Source of the DNA: Torymus aiolomorphi | Lineage: Eukaryota > Arthropoda > Insecta > Hymenoptera > Torymidae | Direction: 5' to 3' | Length of the DNA stretch: 64,000 nucleotides | Assembly: GCA_036365515.1 (NCBI GenBank) | Contig: CM070876.1 | Location: forward strand, 123,708,810 to 123,772,809 | In this document: in pieces, positions 1-8,929 of the stretch | How the letters are laid out: the number at the start of each line of letters is the position of its first letter | Position numbering within the stretch: the stretch's first letter is position 1 | Position numbers and translations under genes: made by a program | The notes under the pieces: generated by a model | Told to the model about the DNA's origin: nothing | Seen by the model: the letters and a program-made list of their open reading frames with translations, nothing else | Databases searched by the model: none

Positions 1-1791
1 GTCGGTATCATAGAGAAGCGTGCGGTCAGTTAGGTAACTCGAGATTACTCTTCGAAGGTACAGTGGCACGCTTAGGTCTTCCAATGCGAGCATGATTTTA
101 TCCCACCTGGCCGTGTTAAACGTGTTCCGTATATCTAAACCAATTATAGCACACATGCGTTTTGTGCACCGGCTACCACTAACAGCGTTCTCAGCTACTG
201 ACACCACCCTATCGATAGCATCGATCATTGATCGACCCTTTCTAAAGCCGAATTGGTTATCAGACAAGCCGCCGATCTTTTGTATAGCTGCCTCCAGTCT
301 GACGGATATGATACGTTCAAACAATTTTCCGACTATATCCAACATGCAAAGTGGTCGATACGCGGATGGTTCATCCGGGGGTTTATTTCCCTTAGGAAGG
401 AGTACCAACCTCTGTATCTTCCACTGTGTCGGGAATATTCCTTCACTTAGGCATGCATTGAAAGTGTCCTTGAATATGCAAGGAACTTCTAGAGCTGCAG
501 TCTTTATAGCTAAACCAGGAACGCCGTCCAGTCCTGGGGCCTTTCTTATGGCAATCTTTTTGGCCGCTATCTTCACTTCTGATTCGGTGACTGCTGTTGG
601 CTCGGCTGTACCGATTCTTTCCGTTAGACCAGTGCCATGTTGCCGTTCCTGGTGTTGTGGGAATAAATTTTGGACTACTCTATCAAGAAAGGTTGGACAG
701 GAGGGAGCATTGGTGCCTCTGGGATTGATTTTATTTATGACCGTTTTGTACGGCCGTCCCCACGGGTCACTGTCCACTTCCTCGCAGAAGTCCTGCCAAC
801 ACTTTCTTTTGGCTGTCTTGATGGCAATTTTCAGCTCTTTCCTCTTTTGCTCATATCTAGTTGTTAATTGATCATACAGCGGTCCACGGACTGCTCTTTG
901 GTGCAGCCTCCTAGCACGAAGGCACTCTTTACGTATTACCGCAATCTCCTTGTTCCACCAGTAGACTGGTAAGCGTCCCCGGTGGTTCGTCCTTGTGGAC
1001 ATCGAGGCATCGCATGCCGCTGTGATGGTCTCCGAGAGGCTTTGAGCCCTAACCTCAGCTGTTCCTTCGACAGATGTTCCTTCCAAAAAGCAGAGAAAAG
1101 CTTCCCTGTCGAAAGTAGCTGGTGCCCATTTCTCTCTCTTCGGCATCCGGGTCATATTCGCTCTTTTGCCTGTCGGGTGGAGCTGGTATGTGAGAGCTCG
1201 GTGATCGCTGCCAGTGTACCGATCACTGACTTGCCAGTATGAGCCTTCCCGACTTAATCTGGAGTCGACAAAGGTCAGATCTACTATGGAAGACTTTCGT
1301 CCTTTAGTGTAGGTCGGCTTTGTCCCTATGTTAGCAATCTCTAGCTCTAGTATCGCGAAGGTCTCAAGCAGTGCGTGGCCGCGGTTGTTCGTTTTCTTGC
1401 TTCCCCACTCAATTGCCCAAGCGTTAAAGTCCCCCCCGATTACGACTGGCAGCGTGGAGGTTCTAACGCTAGTGACGATAGCATCTAGGGGTCTTTCGAA
1501 CTCTTCTATTGAGTCGCTGGGTGGTAGGTAGCAGCTGTATAATCTTATACCGGATACTTCAACCCAGGTGAATTTGGGCTGAAGGACGTCCATTTTTTTG
1601 GATATGTGGAGTTCTCCGCATACCCAGATGGCCGCCATGCTGGCACGATCCCTTAGCCAGTTTGGTTCATTTTTGTCCCTGTACTGCTCACTGATGATTA
1701 CTATGTCCGCCTTCTCCTCTCGGATCAATTGGGGCAGCAAGTCATGGGCTACTGCACAGTGGTTCATGTTGATTTGAAGCACTTTAGCCAT
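1..1791 (-). CDS. R1-type ORF2: endonuclease and start of reverse transcriptase (partial)
   Basis: This frame encodes the element's target-cutting and copying enzyme. It starts at the ATG at 1791-1789 and overlaps the end of ORF1 by 8 bases (ATGGCTAA), as in other R1-clade elements. The first ~240 residues form an AP-like endonuclease: an N-terminal LQINMNHC stretch, then VVIGGDFNAWA near 1450 and a serine-lysine-threonine-asparagine stretch before GHALLETF. The RT N-terminal part follows: LDGVPGLA near 530, a PKG...AYRPLCMLD block near 380, FRKGRSMIDAI near 240, and LDIRNTFN near 135, which carries the first catalytic Asp. The second catalytic block (xADD) and the C-terminal zinc motif would lie beyond base 1. 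About 597 codons are open to the edge with no stop seen. Confidence 0.88.
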   Translation of the reverse strand, partial: MAKVLQINMNHCAVAHDLLPQLIREEKADIVIISEQYRDKNEPNWLRDRASMAAIWVCGELHISKKMDVLQPKFTWVEVSGIRLYSCYLPPSDSIEEFERPLDAIVTSVRTSTLPVVIGGDFNAWAIEWGSKKTNNRGHALLETFAILELEIANIGTKPTYTKGRKSSIVDLTFVDSRLSREGSYWQVSDRYTGSDHRALTYQLHPTGKRANMTRMPKREKWAPATFDREAFLCFLEGTSVEGTAEVRAQSLSETITAACDASMSTRTNHRGRLPVYWWNKEIAVIRKECLRARRLHQRAVRGPLYDQLTTRYEQKRKELKIAIKTAKRKCWQDFCEEVDSDPWGRPYKTVINKINPRGTNAPSCPTFLDRVVQNLFPQHQERQHGTGLTERIGTAEPTAVTESEVKIAAKKIAIRKAPGLDGVPGLAIKTAALEVPCIFKDTFNACLSEGIFPTQWKIQRLVLLPKGNKPPDEPSAYRPLCMLDIVGKLFERIISVRLEAAIQKIGGLSDNQFGFRKGRSMIDAIDRVVSVAENAVSGSRCTKRMCAIIGLDIRNTFNTARWDKIMLALEDLSVPLYLRRVISSYLTDRTLLYDTD

Positions 1792-3088
1792 CGTTGTTTG
1801 TTGTTACGACCTCCATCGTTACCTGCTCGTTGTTGGTCGGGCAGTTCACTGCCTTGTGACCCTCGGTTTTACACTTGAAGCACAGGGACGACCGGTCAAT
1901 TACACTCTTACAATTCCGTGCCAGGTGTCCGATTTCATGGCACTTGAAGCAACGCGTCACTGTTTCACGTAACCGGACCCGGCAATTGACCCATCCTATT
2001 CTGATTTTTCTAGTTTCCAGCAGCTTTTCTGTCATTGCTACAGGTAGCATAACGCTGGCTGCTTGAGTGCCACTGTAAGACGCCCGGAGTCTAACATCCC
2101 CAGCGGTCATCATTTCGGGGCCGATAATTGAAGTGATCGCCTGTGTTACCTCTTCTGCTGTTGTTGTCTCGTCCAAATCTTTGATTTCGATTGTCTCCTT
2201 ATGGGACAACGTTTGTACTATCGCTGACCCTGCAAGGGTAGACGAGACCAATGTCTGCAGTTCATGCGACACGATGTTTGGTTTGTCTAGCTCCAAAAGC
2301 AACTCTCCTGCCTTGGTGCGCCTGATGCGCGTGACCCTTTCTTGCAGTGCCTTCAACTCAGGTGCCCCTTTGAGAGTTCCTAGGATGTCGGCGTAGTTGG
2401 TCTCACCGCACCTTCTTATTTTGAAGGCATCAGATCGAGCTGGCCTCCGCCTAACCGTGGTATGTGCCTGCACTACTTTCTCCTTGCCGTCAGTCTTGAG
2501 TCTCTCATATCTTCTGCGTGTTCCTTTACTTACGACGGTTGCCCAGTCGGTCTGTCCTATCTGAGCTTCCGGTTTTTTTGCAGGTATCTGTGAGGAACCA
2601 CGTATCTTCGCCTTCTTTTCGTTTGGCTCTGGTGGCGGTGAGGGGCGGTTACGTTCGGTGTGTACTACCGACGCCTTCCCTTTCCGAAAGAGCGGTGATG
2701 TTTGGCTTGTTCCGTCCTTGGTAGATCTGGTAGCTTGTCCAGACTCATGACTTTTTCGACTTTTGACGAATTCTTTTAAGGCTCTTTGGGTAGTCTTCGC
2801 CATTGACTTGAGCTCATTGTGAATGTTCTTTTTATCTAGAATAAAGTCCACCAGAGCCTCTACCTTTGTTTGTAGGGTTCGGAAGGCAGCTGCATCTGCG
2901 CTATCCTGGCTTACTTCGTCTTCTTCTTCCATCTTATTCCTGGTATAGTGTATGTGGCTCCCCCCAAAATCCGTGGAGCCTGCATCGACCACCGGGGCTT
3001 TCACCCGATCGGAATCGGTGGTGGGATTAACCCCTCCATTGAGGGCACCCACTTGGGGTAATGCGTATCTCTCATTCACTACATCCAT
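1784..3088 (-). CDS. R1-type ORF1: Gag-like nucleic-acid-binding protein
   Basis: The product is the RNA-binding partner of the element RNP. About 434 residues are encoded if translation starts at the first ATG (3088-3086). The frame stays open upstream through the microsatellite to 3289, but that part reads as alternating Thr-His from (AC)n, has no ATG and is not taken as coding. A basic, Ser/Pro-rich N-terminal half precedes a central domain and two C-terminal CCHC knuckles, CFKCHEIGHLARNC and CFKCKTEGHKAVNC, both CX2CX4HX4C. R1-clade ORF1 proteins often carry three knuckles; I see two. The stop codon overlaps the ORF2 start. Confidence 0.85.
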   Translation of the reverse strand: MDVVNERYALPQVGALNGGVNPTTDSDRVKAPVVDAGSTDFGGSHIHYTRNKMEEEDEVSQDSADAAAFRTLQTKVEALVDFILDKKNIHNELKSMAKTTQRALKEFVKSRKSHESGQATRSTKDGTSQTSPLFRKGKASVVHTERNRPSPPPEPNEKKAKIRGSSQIPAKKPEAQIGQTDWATVVSKGTRRRYERLKTDGKEKVVQAHTTVRRRPARSDAFKIRRCGETNYADILGTLKGAPELKALQERVTRIRRTKAGELLLELDKPNIVSHELQTLVSSTLAGSAIVQTLSHKETIEIKDLDETTTAEEVTQAITSIIGPEMMTAGDVRLRASYSGTQAASVMLPVAMTEKLLETRKIRIGWVNCRVRLRETVTRCFKCHEIGHLARNCKSVIDRSSLCFKCKTEGHKAVNCPTNNEQVTMEVVTTNNDG

Positions 3089-3234
3089 GGTTGGTTTGTT
3101 ATTTGGGGTGCTTTCTCCTAGCCAGTTTTGGTCCACCCCGGGTATTTTATTTCCCCGGTGCCCTTCATATCTGACGAGCTTTCCCCTATCCGCCACCTGT
3201 GGAGGCGCCTGATGCGAGACTAGCAACTCGACAG

Positions 3235-3236
<2 letters not shown>

Positions 3237-3282
<46 letters not shown>
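3237..3282. repeat. (GT)23 dinucleotide microsatellite at the 5' end of the R1-type element
   Basis: An uninterrupted GT tract on the plus strand (AC on the element's sense strand). It lies exactly between the R1-type 5' leader and unrelated DNA, so it is probably the insertion target rather than part of the element. Confidence 0.9.
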
Positions 3283-3285
<3 letters not shown>

Positions 3286-3345
3286 CCAAGATCTCAAATT
3301 CTACTCGGTCAATTTTGACCGGGTAGGTCTCATTTTCCGGTCAAA
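3283..3345. other. Short spacer with an interrupted dyad
   Basis: Links the microsatellite to the TIR element. It contains the small dyad CGGTCAATTTTGACCG at about 3306-3321 and a second GGTCAAAA further on. No gene is seen. Confidence 0.4.
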
Positions 3346-3967
3346 ATCCGTTTTTTAGGCACGACCGCTTCTCAGGAGAGCCTTATATTTTCACTAAAGC
3401 GAAAATTGTAATACTTGAAAAACGAACAATTTGTTGCATAAAAATTATTTCCACCCAGATTTAGTTTATTTTAGGCGTTTTTTATGGTGTATGTGTGTAT
3501 GTCCGTTCGTATGTAGTCAAGTTTATGGAATATCTCGGCGAATTTCCAATAGGTCTTAACGAATTTTGGCCCAGATACTCGTCTAATTATAAGTAAATTA
3601 TATAGTCGTAAATTATAATCGATCAACAAATAAAAAAAGGCCAGAGCAAATAAAAATTTGAGAAAATCGATTTTTGAACATAATGAGAACAAAATTAATT
3701 TTACGTCAAAAAAACAACAAATGCATCTGCTAAAACTAATTAAAACACGTCTTTTTTACAAGGAAAATTTTTTCTATGAACAATATTTAACAATGTAATA
3801 GCGAAAAAACCGCTAAAATCATCAAAAATAGTCGTTTTTTTGCTATAACTTGGCAGGATTTAATTTTACACAATAATGTTAAATGTAAAAGTTATAGATA
3901 ATATTAAAGCAAAACTTTTTCGAATTAAACATTTTTTTGTACAATCAATTCCTGACGAGGTGAACTC
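3346..3967 (+). repeat. Left inverted arm, outer part
   Basis: Reverse complement of about 9520-10133. The two sides share the blocks around ATGCAACAAATTGTTCG, the ACATACGAACGGACATAC region and GATGCATTTGTTGTTTTTT. The right arm carries a short extra segment near 9860-9890 that the left arm lacks. Confidence 0.75.
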
Positions 3968-4976
3968 TGTAACGTGATGGCTTCTGGGGTAAGATCCCAA
4001 AAAGCCACAGGCCAGCGATGCCCTACAACACGGTGCCGCGGGTGTCAGACTAAAATAACTTGTCCGGGGATCTGCTCCTGGAATCCCGAAAACAACGCGA
4101 AGATCGCACGCGAACTTCGCTTTCCAACTAACTGGATCGCTGTGTTAAAAGCGCGCGCTCAAAGAGTAAAGCGCGCGGCCGCTATGCTCAGATATGAAAA
4201 CGATCAGCGGAGTCGTTTTCCCACGGAGGCGTTGGTATCCGGGAGAAGGTTTGGTTAAGGTCGATAAATGAAGAGTAGCCTCAATTATTTCACAGCACAA
4301 TAACAGGGGCTATTCAAAATAATCCTTTACATCAAAAACGCGTCGCGTTGCGCGCCGACAAGAAGACGGGATCCGCCGCTCGGCGCGAGCGGATCAAGGT
4401 ATCTATTTTCGCTGGGCCGGTGAACGCACCACCAGCCACTCGCCGCTGCGAGTCGAAAATACACAAATAAATCGCTGCGCGGGAAGTACAAAGAGGCTTA
4501 CTGGGAGAGGAGTGCACTCCTCTCGTCGCTCACTCACGAATCCGCTCCTGCGTCAGGCCTTATCCTCCGGTCGACTTCGGAGTGTTCAGGCCGAGTCCTA
4601 ACGTCCAGCGTTCACCTACAGATGCTCCGGACCCCAGGAGTAGCTCCGATTGCTCACGTGCGCTGCTCTTCGTGGTCGGTACGTGTACGGGCGCTGCTCT
4701 GTACCGGTGAGGACGCACGATACCGTTTTCTTCGCGGACGATCAAATTAACTCGCGTACGCGCGGTTTGACAGCCCGAGAGAATCTGATTCGAAAATTAA
4801 TCGAGCGCGACTTTGCAACCGCTAAAGTCGCGCAGATCGCGAATACATCGTTCGAGCGATGTCAACAAACGCTCGAGATGCGTGAATTCGCGGGAACGAG
4901 AGTCAAACGAGTTCGATAGAATACGGAGAACCGAAATTCTTATTTTCTCCGTATTTTATCCTGGAACTCCGTTATA
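3968..4976 (+). mobile_element. Solo LTR of a Ty3/Gypsy-like retrotransposon, with 4-bp TSD
   Basis: This segment interrupts the left arm of the TIR element. It begins TGTAACGTGATGG, ends CCGTTATA, and is flanked on both sides by ACTC (3964-3967 and 4977-4980). The arm sequence GAACTCATAAAAACG is restored when the insert is removed. Length is 1009 bases, with no internal coding frame, so it is read as a solo LTR left by LTR-LTR recombination. The first ~100 bases and an inner block (GGAGTCGTTTTCCC...GGTATCCGGGAGAA) match a second solo LTR at 45050. The superfamily assignment rests only on the TGTAAC start and 4-bp TSD and is tentative. Confidence 0.75.
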
Positions 4977-4980
4977 ACTC

Positions 4981-5430
4981 ATAAAAACGATTTTGAACGC
5001 CTAAATATACATAAAATGGACGATTTTCGGCTATAACTTCACAGGATTTGATTGACACAAAAATGTTGAATGTAAAAGTTATAGATAATATTAAAACAAA
5101 ACTTTTTCCTGTTAAACATTTTTTTGTACAATCAATTCCTGACGAGTTGAACTCATAAAAACGATTTTTAACGCCAAAACATACATAAAATGGACGATTT
5201 TCGCTTATTCAACGATTTGACTATACACAAAAATATTAAATGCAAAAGATATATGGATAACATCTAAACAACTTTTCTCCAATTAATATTTTAATGTACA
5301 ATCAATCCTGATTATCTAAACCTATAAATACGACACTTTACATATTCAATTTTCGCTTATTTAACATGATTCGATTTGACAAAGAATTATTCAATGCAAT
5401 AGCTTGAAATAATATCAGAAAAATCAATAT
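4981..5430 (+). repeat. Left inverted arm, inner part with ~177-bp tandem units
   Basis: Successive units start at about 4981, 5155 and 5320 and become less alike inward. They correspond in reverse orientation to the four units of the right arm. Confidence 0.7.
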
Positions 5431-6215
5431 AACATTCAAAAGATCATATAATTATAAAAATATAATCATAAGATCTAAAATTATATTTAGTTACAATGTT
5501 AAAATAGTACATTACGATACTGCCACTGAAGTCACATGTATCGTACGATATTTTATAGCACGTTTACCTAAGTCCGCTATCACGCCTATCCGTACCTTAA
5601 GCAGTCCATTTTTGAGATAAATAGATGCAATAATCGACTACTTAAGTCACGGGTAGGCGTGACTTAAATGCGGACTTAGGTCACACCGTGCTATAAAATG
5701 AGATAAACACATTGAAAACATAATTTAAACAAAGAAATATCTATTGTTTACAAAATGCCAAATATTATGTAAAGTAAAACACTAATAAGAATATATAATA
5801 AGAAATATAAGTTGATGTTAAAGTAACAAAAATTAAAAGATTAAATCCCTAAATGTTTTTTTACTTAAAATTATTCTAAGTTGGTCCAAGAAACAAATTA
5901 TTTTTTTCTAAAACTTGGTCGTAAACAGGCAGCTAATATTGTATATAATCTAATCTTCTATTAACAATGTGATTAATGGAAGTTCTTCAAGTTTAAACCT
6001 TAAAAATAAAATTAAAAAACAAAGATTAAATTTTTGATTAAATATAAAATTGAGCCAAATAATAAGCAAATATAATATTCAGTCCTCACGACTCGTAACC
6101 ATATTCCTGATATCACACATTAAATGATATTCGATGACGAATGAATCTACGAAATCATTTTGTGACCATGAATGAAAATCCTTGAGGATACAGTTATTAT
6201 TTTGAAAGGTCCCAT
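5431..6215. other. AT-rich spacer with one hairpin; no gene seen
   Basis: Low-complexity AT-rich DNA inside the TIR element. Apart from the hairpin listed separately at 5551-5698 I see no coding frame or known repeat. Confidence 0.5.
5551..5698. repeat. ~150-bp hairpin, MITE-like
   Basis: TTTTATAGCACG at 5551 pairs with CGTGCTATAAAA ending at 5698. The inner ACCTAAGTCCGC and GCGGACTTAGGT blocks also pair, as do the two inner GTAGGCGTGACTTAA-like blocks. The structure is a short terminal-inverted-repeat element or a folded remnant. A TA target duplication cannot be separated from the symmetric ends. Confidence 0.6.
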
Positions 6216-6770
6216 CTAATTAAAACAAAATAAAAGAAACAATAAAGTTGTTGTTGATAGGTAATGAGGTATGGCGGGTTGTTGTGGGGCGCAGGGCTGG
6301 GTCCAGGAGCAGAGCCCCTGGTGGGAGCGCGCCGTAGGGACGCAGTTAAACAGACTCACTAGGCCTAGTAGCAGAAAGCGCGCGCGATCCATAAATATAT
6401 ATATATATACCATATCTTATATACAGGGAGCGCTCATGGTCACGTGGATCGTATGCGTTTTTCCGCTAGTGCGAACGCACTATATAACCGAGATAGCCGT
6501 TACGGTTACGACTCCTGTACTGTGCACGCACGCAGCACCAAGACAGATTACCATTGCCGAATGCACTAGTTTTGGGTTTTCTTTTTTTGTTTTTCCCCTA
6601 TTCGCGGTATTAGTGTGTGTGTGCATGTGCCTCGAGTATTTTTTCGTAATTGAGATTGTATACGGTAGATGTATAAGTTCTACGAATACCAGTGAACGAT
6701 TAGTCTACAGTTTTCGTTAAAACTGTGTAAAATTTAACTTTATATTGTTGTATTAATCGGGAGTAATGAA
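6216..6770. other. GC-richer island inside AT-rich DNA, unassigned
   Basis: This segment has a different base composition from both flanks, with GCGC-rich blocks, an AT tract near 6394 and a possible TATA (CTATATAACC near 6480). A 149-codon plus-strand frame at 6271-6720 has no recognisable domain and a low-complexity hydrophobic end, so it is not called as a gene. It could be an unrecognised solo LTR or promoter fragment. Confidence 0.3.
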
Positions 6771-7277
6771 ACGGTATTTTTTCTTATATTATTCAAAAGC
6801 ATATTACTTAACACAAAAATTTCAAGTACAGAAGTTGTGGATAACATTGAAATAAAACTTTCTTCTATTCGACATTTGCATAAATAAAAATAAAAACTAT
6901 CATTATAATTCAATTAGAAACTATGAAAACAATGTTTTTAATTTTAAATATAATTGCAATCATAGTACTCATACATTTAATATTCCTATGTGTACTTTAA
7001 TCATATCAATTAATAACACTTAATTAATTTATCTGAATCATAGACTATTTGAAAAGTTATCTACATATATCTATATGTGTAGAATTAAAAGGCAACTTTT
7101 CTACAAAGATAATAAATATGTAATAGTAAATGCATCATTTCCATTTAAATTTTACTGCAGAGATGAACTTATGTGTATTCTAACGATGACGAGGAGCAGG
7201 TGTGTGTGGGGGCGCGGGGTTTGGCGTGTCGAGCGCAGCGAGACACGCAGGAGGGCTCGGCCCCCCTAGTTGTATTT
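6771..7277. other. AT-rich spacer; no gene seen
   Basis: Mostly AT-rich. A short GC-rich stretch near 7195-7265 contains an inverted pair (GTGTCGAGCGC / GCGAGACACG). Nothing else is recognised. Confidence 0.4.
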
Positions 7278-8228
7278 CGTAAAACCATCGATTCCGAGCC
7301 GTGTAAAAATAAGGCTGGGTTAAGTCTGATAACGATCAATGTAACAGCGAGTCCAATACGATTACACTATGTAACAAGGGAGAAAAGTCGCTCTCCATTT
7401 CCGGAGGTGGGTTCACTCCCATATGTAACAAGTTTTGGACAAGAAAATCTCTTCTTTGGTGAAAGTTCATATCACGACCTCATTATTAGAATGTTAGGTA
7501 AAACTTCAAGCAAAGTTTAGCTAAACCTTATAAAAACCTTTAATAAAAAAAAACCTTCAACCTTTTAAACCTTTAACTTCGTCTAAACTTACAGCAAAAT
7601 TTATGTAAACTTTTTCTAAACTTTATCTAAAGTTTGGTTAACTTTAACCAAACTATGTTTAAACTTTGTACAACGGTCGAAGTCTAGCTTAAAGTCTGGG
7701 TTTTCGAGGGACACTTTAAGCGAAACTTTCAATAAGACCTTGTAACTTTGGAAAAACTTTGCTTACACTTTGTCCAAATTTTATCCAAACTTTATCTAAA
7801 CTTTGCCTAAAGTTTGACTGAACTTTATCTAAACTGTGTATTAACTTTATATAACGCTCGAAGTCTTGCTAAAAATCTGGCTTGAAGCCATAGATCAACC
7901 CAGATTTATACAAAGTTTGGATAAAGTTCAGTTCAAGTTTAGACAAAGATTAGACAAAGTTTACATAAATATTATTGAAAGTTTAGACAAAGTTAAAGGT
8001 TTAAATGGTTGAAGGTTTGTTTGTATTAAAGGTTTTTATAAGGTTTAGCTAAACTTCGCCTGAAGTTTTACCGAACTTTCTAATAATGAGTTCGTGATAT
8101 GAAGTTTCACCAAAGAAGGGATTTTCTTGTCCAAAACTTGTTACATATGGGAGTGAACCCACCTCCGAAAATGAAGAGCGACTTTTATCCCTTGTTAAAT
8201 AGTGTAATAATTTTAGTCAGGGTGTAAA
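7278..8228. mobile_element. Foldback-like palindromic element with AAACTTT-type internal repeats
   Basis: The left ~260 bases (GTAACAAGGGAGAAAAGTCG, GGAGGTGGGTTCACTCCC, then ATATCACGACCTCATTATTAG) return inverted at about 7990-8215. The interior is a run of short degenerate repeats of the type AAACTTTGTCTAAACTTTATC on the left, with the reverse complement on the right, meeting near 7880. No reading frame of note. The left edge carries a fragment of the S333 satellite (TATTTCGTAAAACCAT), as do the copies at 36902 and 38516, so the element and satellite travel together. Confidence 0.7.
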
Positions 8229-8547
8229 AACTCGCCTCAAGGTATCTGTTGTATTAAAATACATCATTATGTATTTCGCAGACTTCTACCCAGTAAGACT
8301 TGCCTATTTAATAGTTTTCTACTTTAAGACCGAGTCAGCTAGAACATTGCATTCTTTATGCATTGAAATTTACCATATTACAACATTTATAGCTCATAAA
8401 TTACACAAAAGTTTTTTTTATATATATGATATTCCTTTAACATGTACTTATATAATATTACACAATTTTGATTCTTTTAGTTCAATCGCTTAGGTCCTGG
8501 GAACATAGTTAGTAGGTTAAGCTGGGTAATCTTATATCAAATTTTTG
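8229..8547. other. AT-rich spacer; no gene seen
   Basis: A 74-codon frame (8269-8493) shows no domain or codon pattern that would support a gene. Confidence 0.4.
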
Positions 8548-8696
8548 ATGTGTTCTTGTTTATGCACATACTGATTGTGCACATATTAATTGTGCACACT
8601 TTAACATTGGTATATATCTATATATATAGATATGTACCAATGCTATCTATGCACAATAAATATGTGCACAATCCTTATGTGCACAAACAAGAACAT
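8548..8696. repeat. Long hairpin (~75-bp arms) with repeated TGTGCACA motifs
   Basis: GTTCTTGTTTATGCACATA on the left pairs with the region ending ATGTGCACAAACAAGAAC. Within each arm a TGTGCACAT-type motif occurs two to three times. The apex is a TATATCTATATATATAGATAT stretch near 8610-8632. The structure resembles the hairpins at 51219 and 63838. Confidence 0.75.
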
Positions 8697-8929
8697 GCCA
8701 AATTTTTTAAATTTGTTATTAAAAATCTTTTTGTAGAAAACAGGGAAATAGATATTTTGTTTCTTTAATTATTCTTCCAATGTGTTTATCCCATTGAATA
8801 TTGTAATCAAATGTAATTTTGTATCTTATTATTATGTTTGTATAATTATATTATCTTTGGAATGTTATGTCGATTTTTTCCATCTCATTTAGAGCTATTG
8901 TATCGAATACTTCTGTGTAAATCTAATTC
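8697..8929. other. AT-rich spacer; nothing recognised
   Basis: Short AT-rich DNA between the hairpin and the right arm of the TIR element. Confidence 0.4.

Larger units (their letters stand above)
1..3236 (-). mobile_element. R1-clade non-LTR retrotransposon, 5' part
   Basis: Two overlapping minus-strand frames (ORF1 with zinc knuckles, ORF2 with an AP-type endonuclease and reverse transcriptase) have the layout of R1-clade LINEs. The 5' end abuts a pure AC/GT dinucleotide tract at 3237-3282, the target type known for the Mino lineage of the R1 clade; that lineage assignment is inference. The 5' leader between the tract and the first ATG of ORF1 is about 150 bases. The 3' half (rest of RT and tail) lies outside the left edge. 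No stop interrupts either frame in the visible part, so the copy may be young. Confidence 0.85.

Noticed and set aside
92..871. 259-codon plus-strand open frame
   Set aside because: Antisense of the R1-type ORF2; the minus strand carries clear endonuclease/RT motifs, and the plus frame has none.
3089..3289. N-terminal Thr-His extension of R1 ORF1
   Set aside because: It is translated microsatellite opened by a TTG; the first ATG is at 3088.
6271..6720. 149-codon plus-strand frame
   Set aside because: No domain, low-complexity hydrophobic tail, and no support beyond length.
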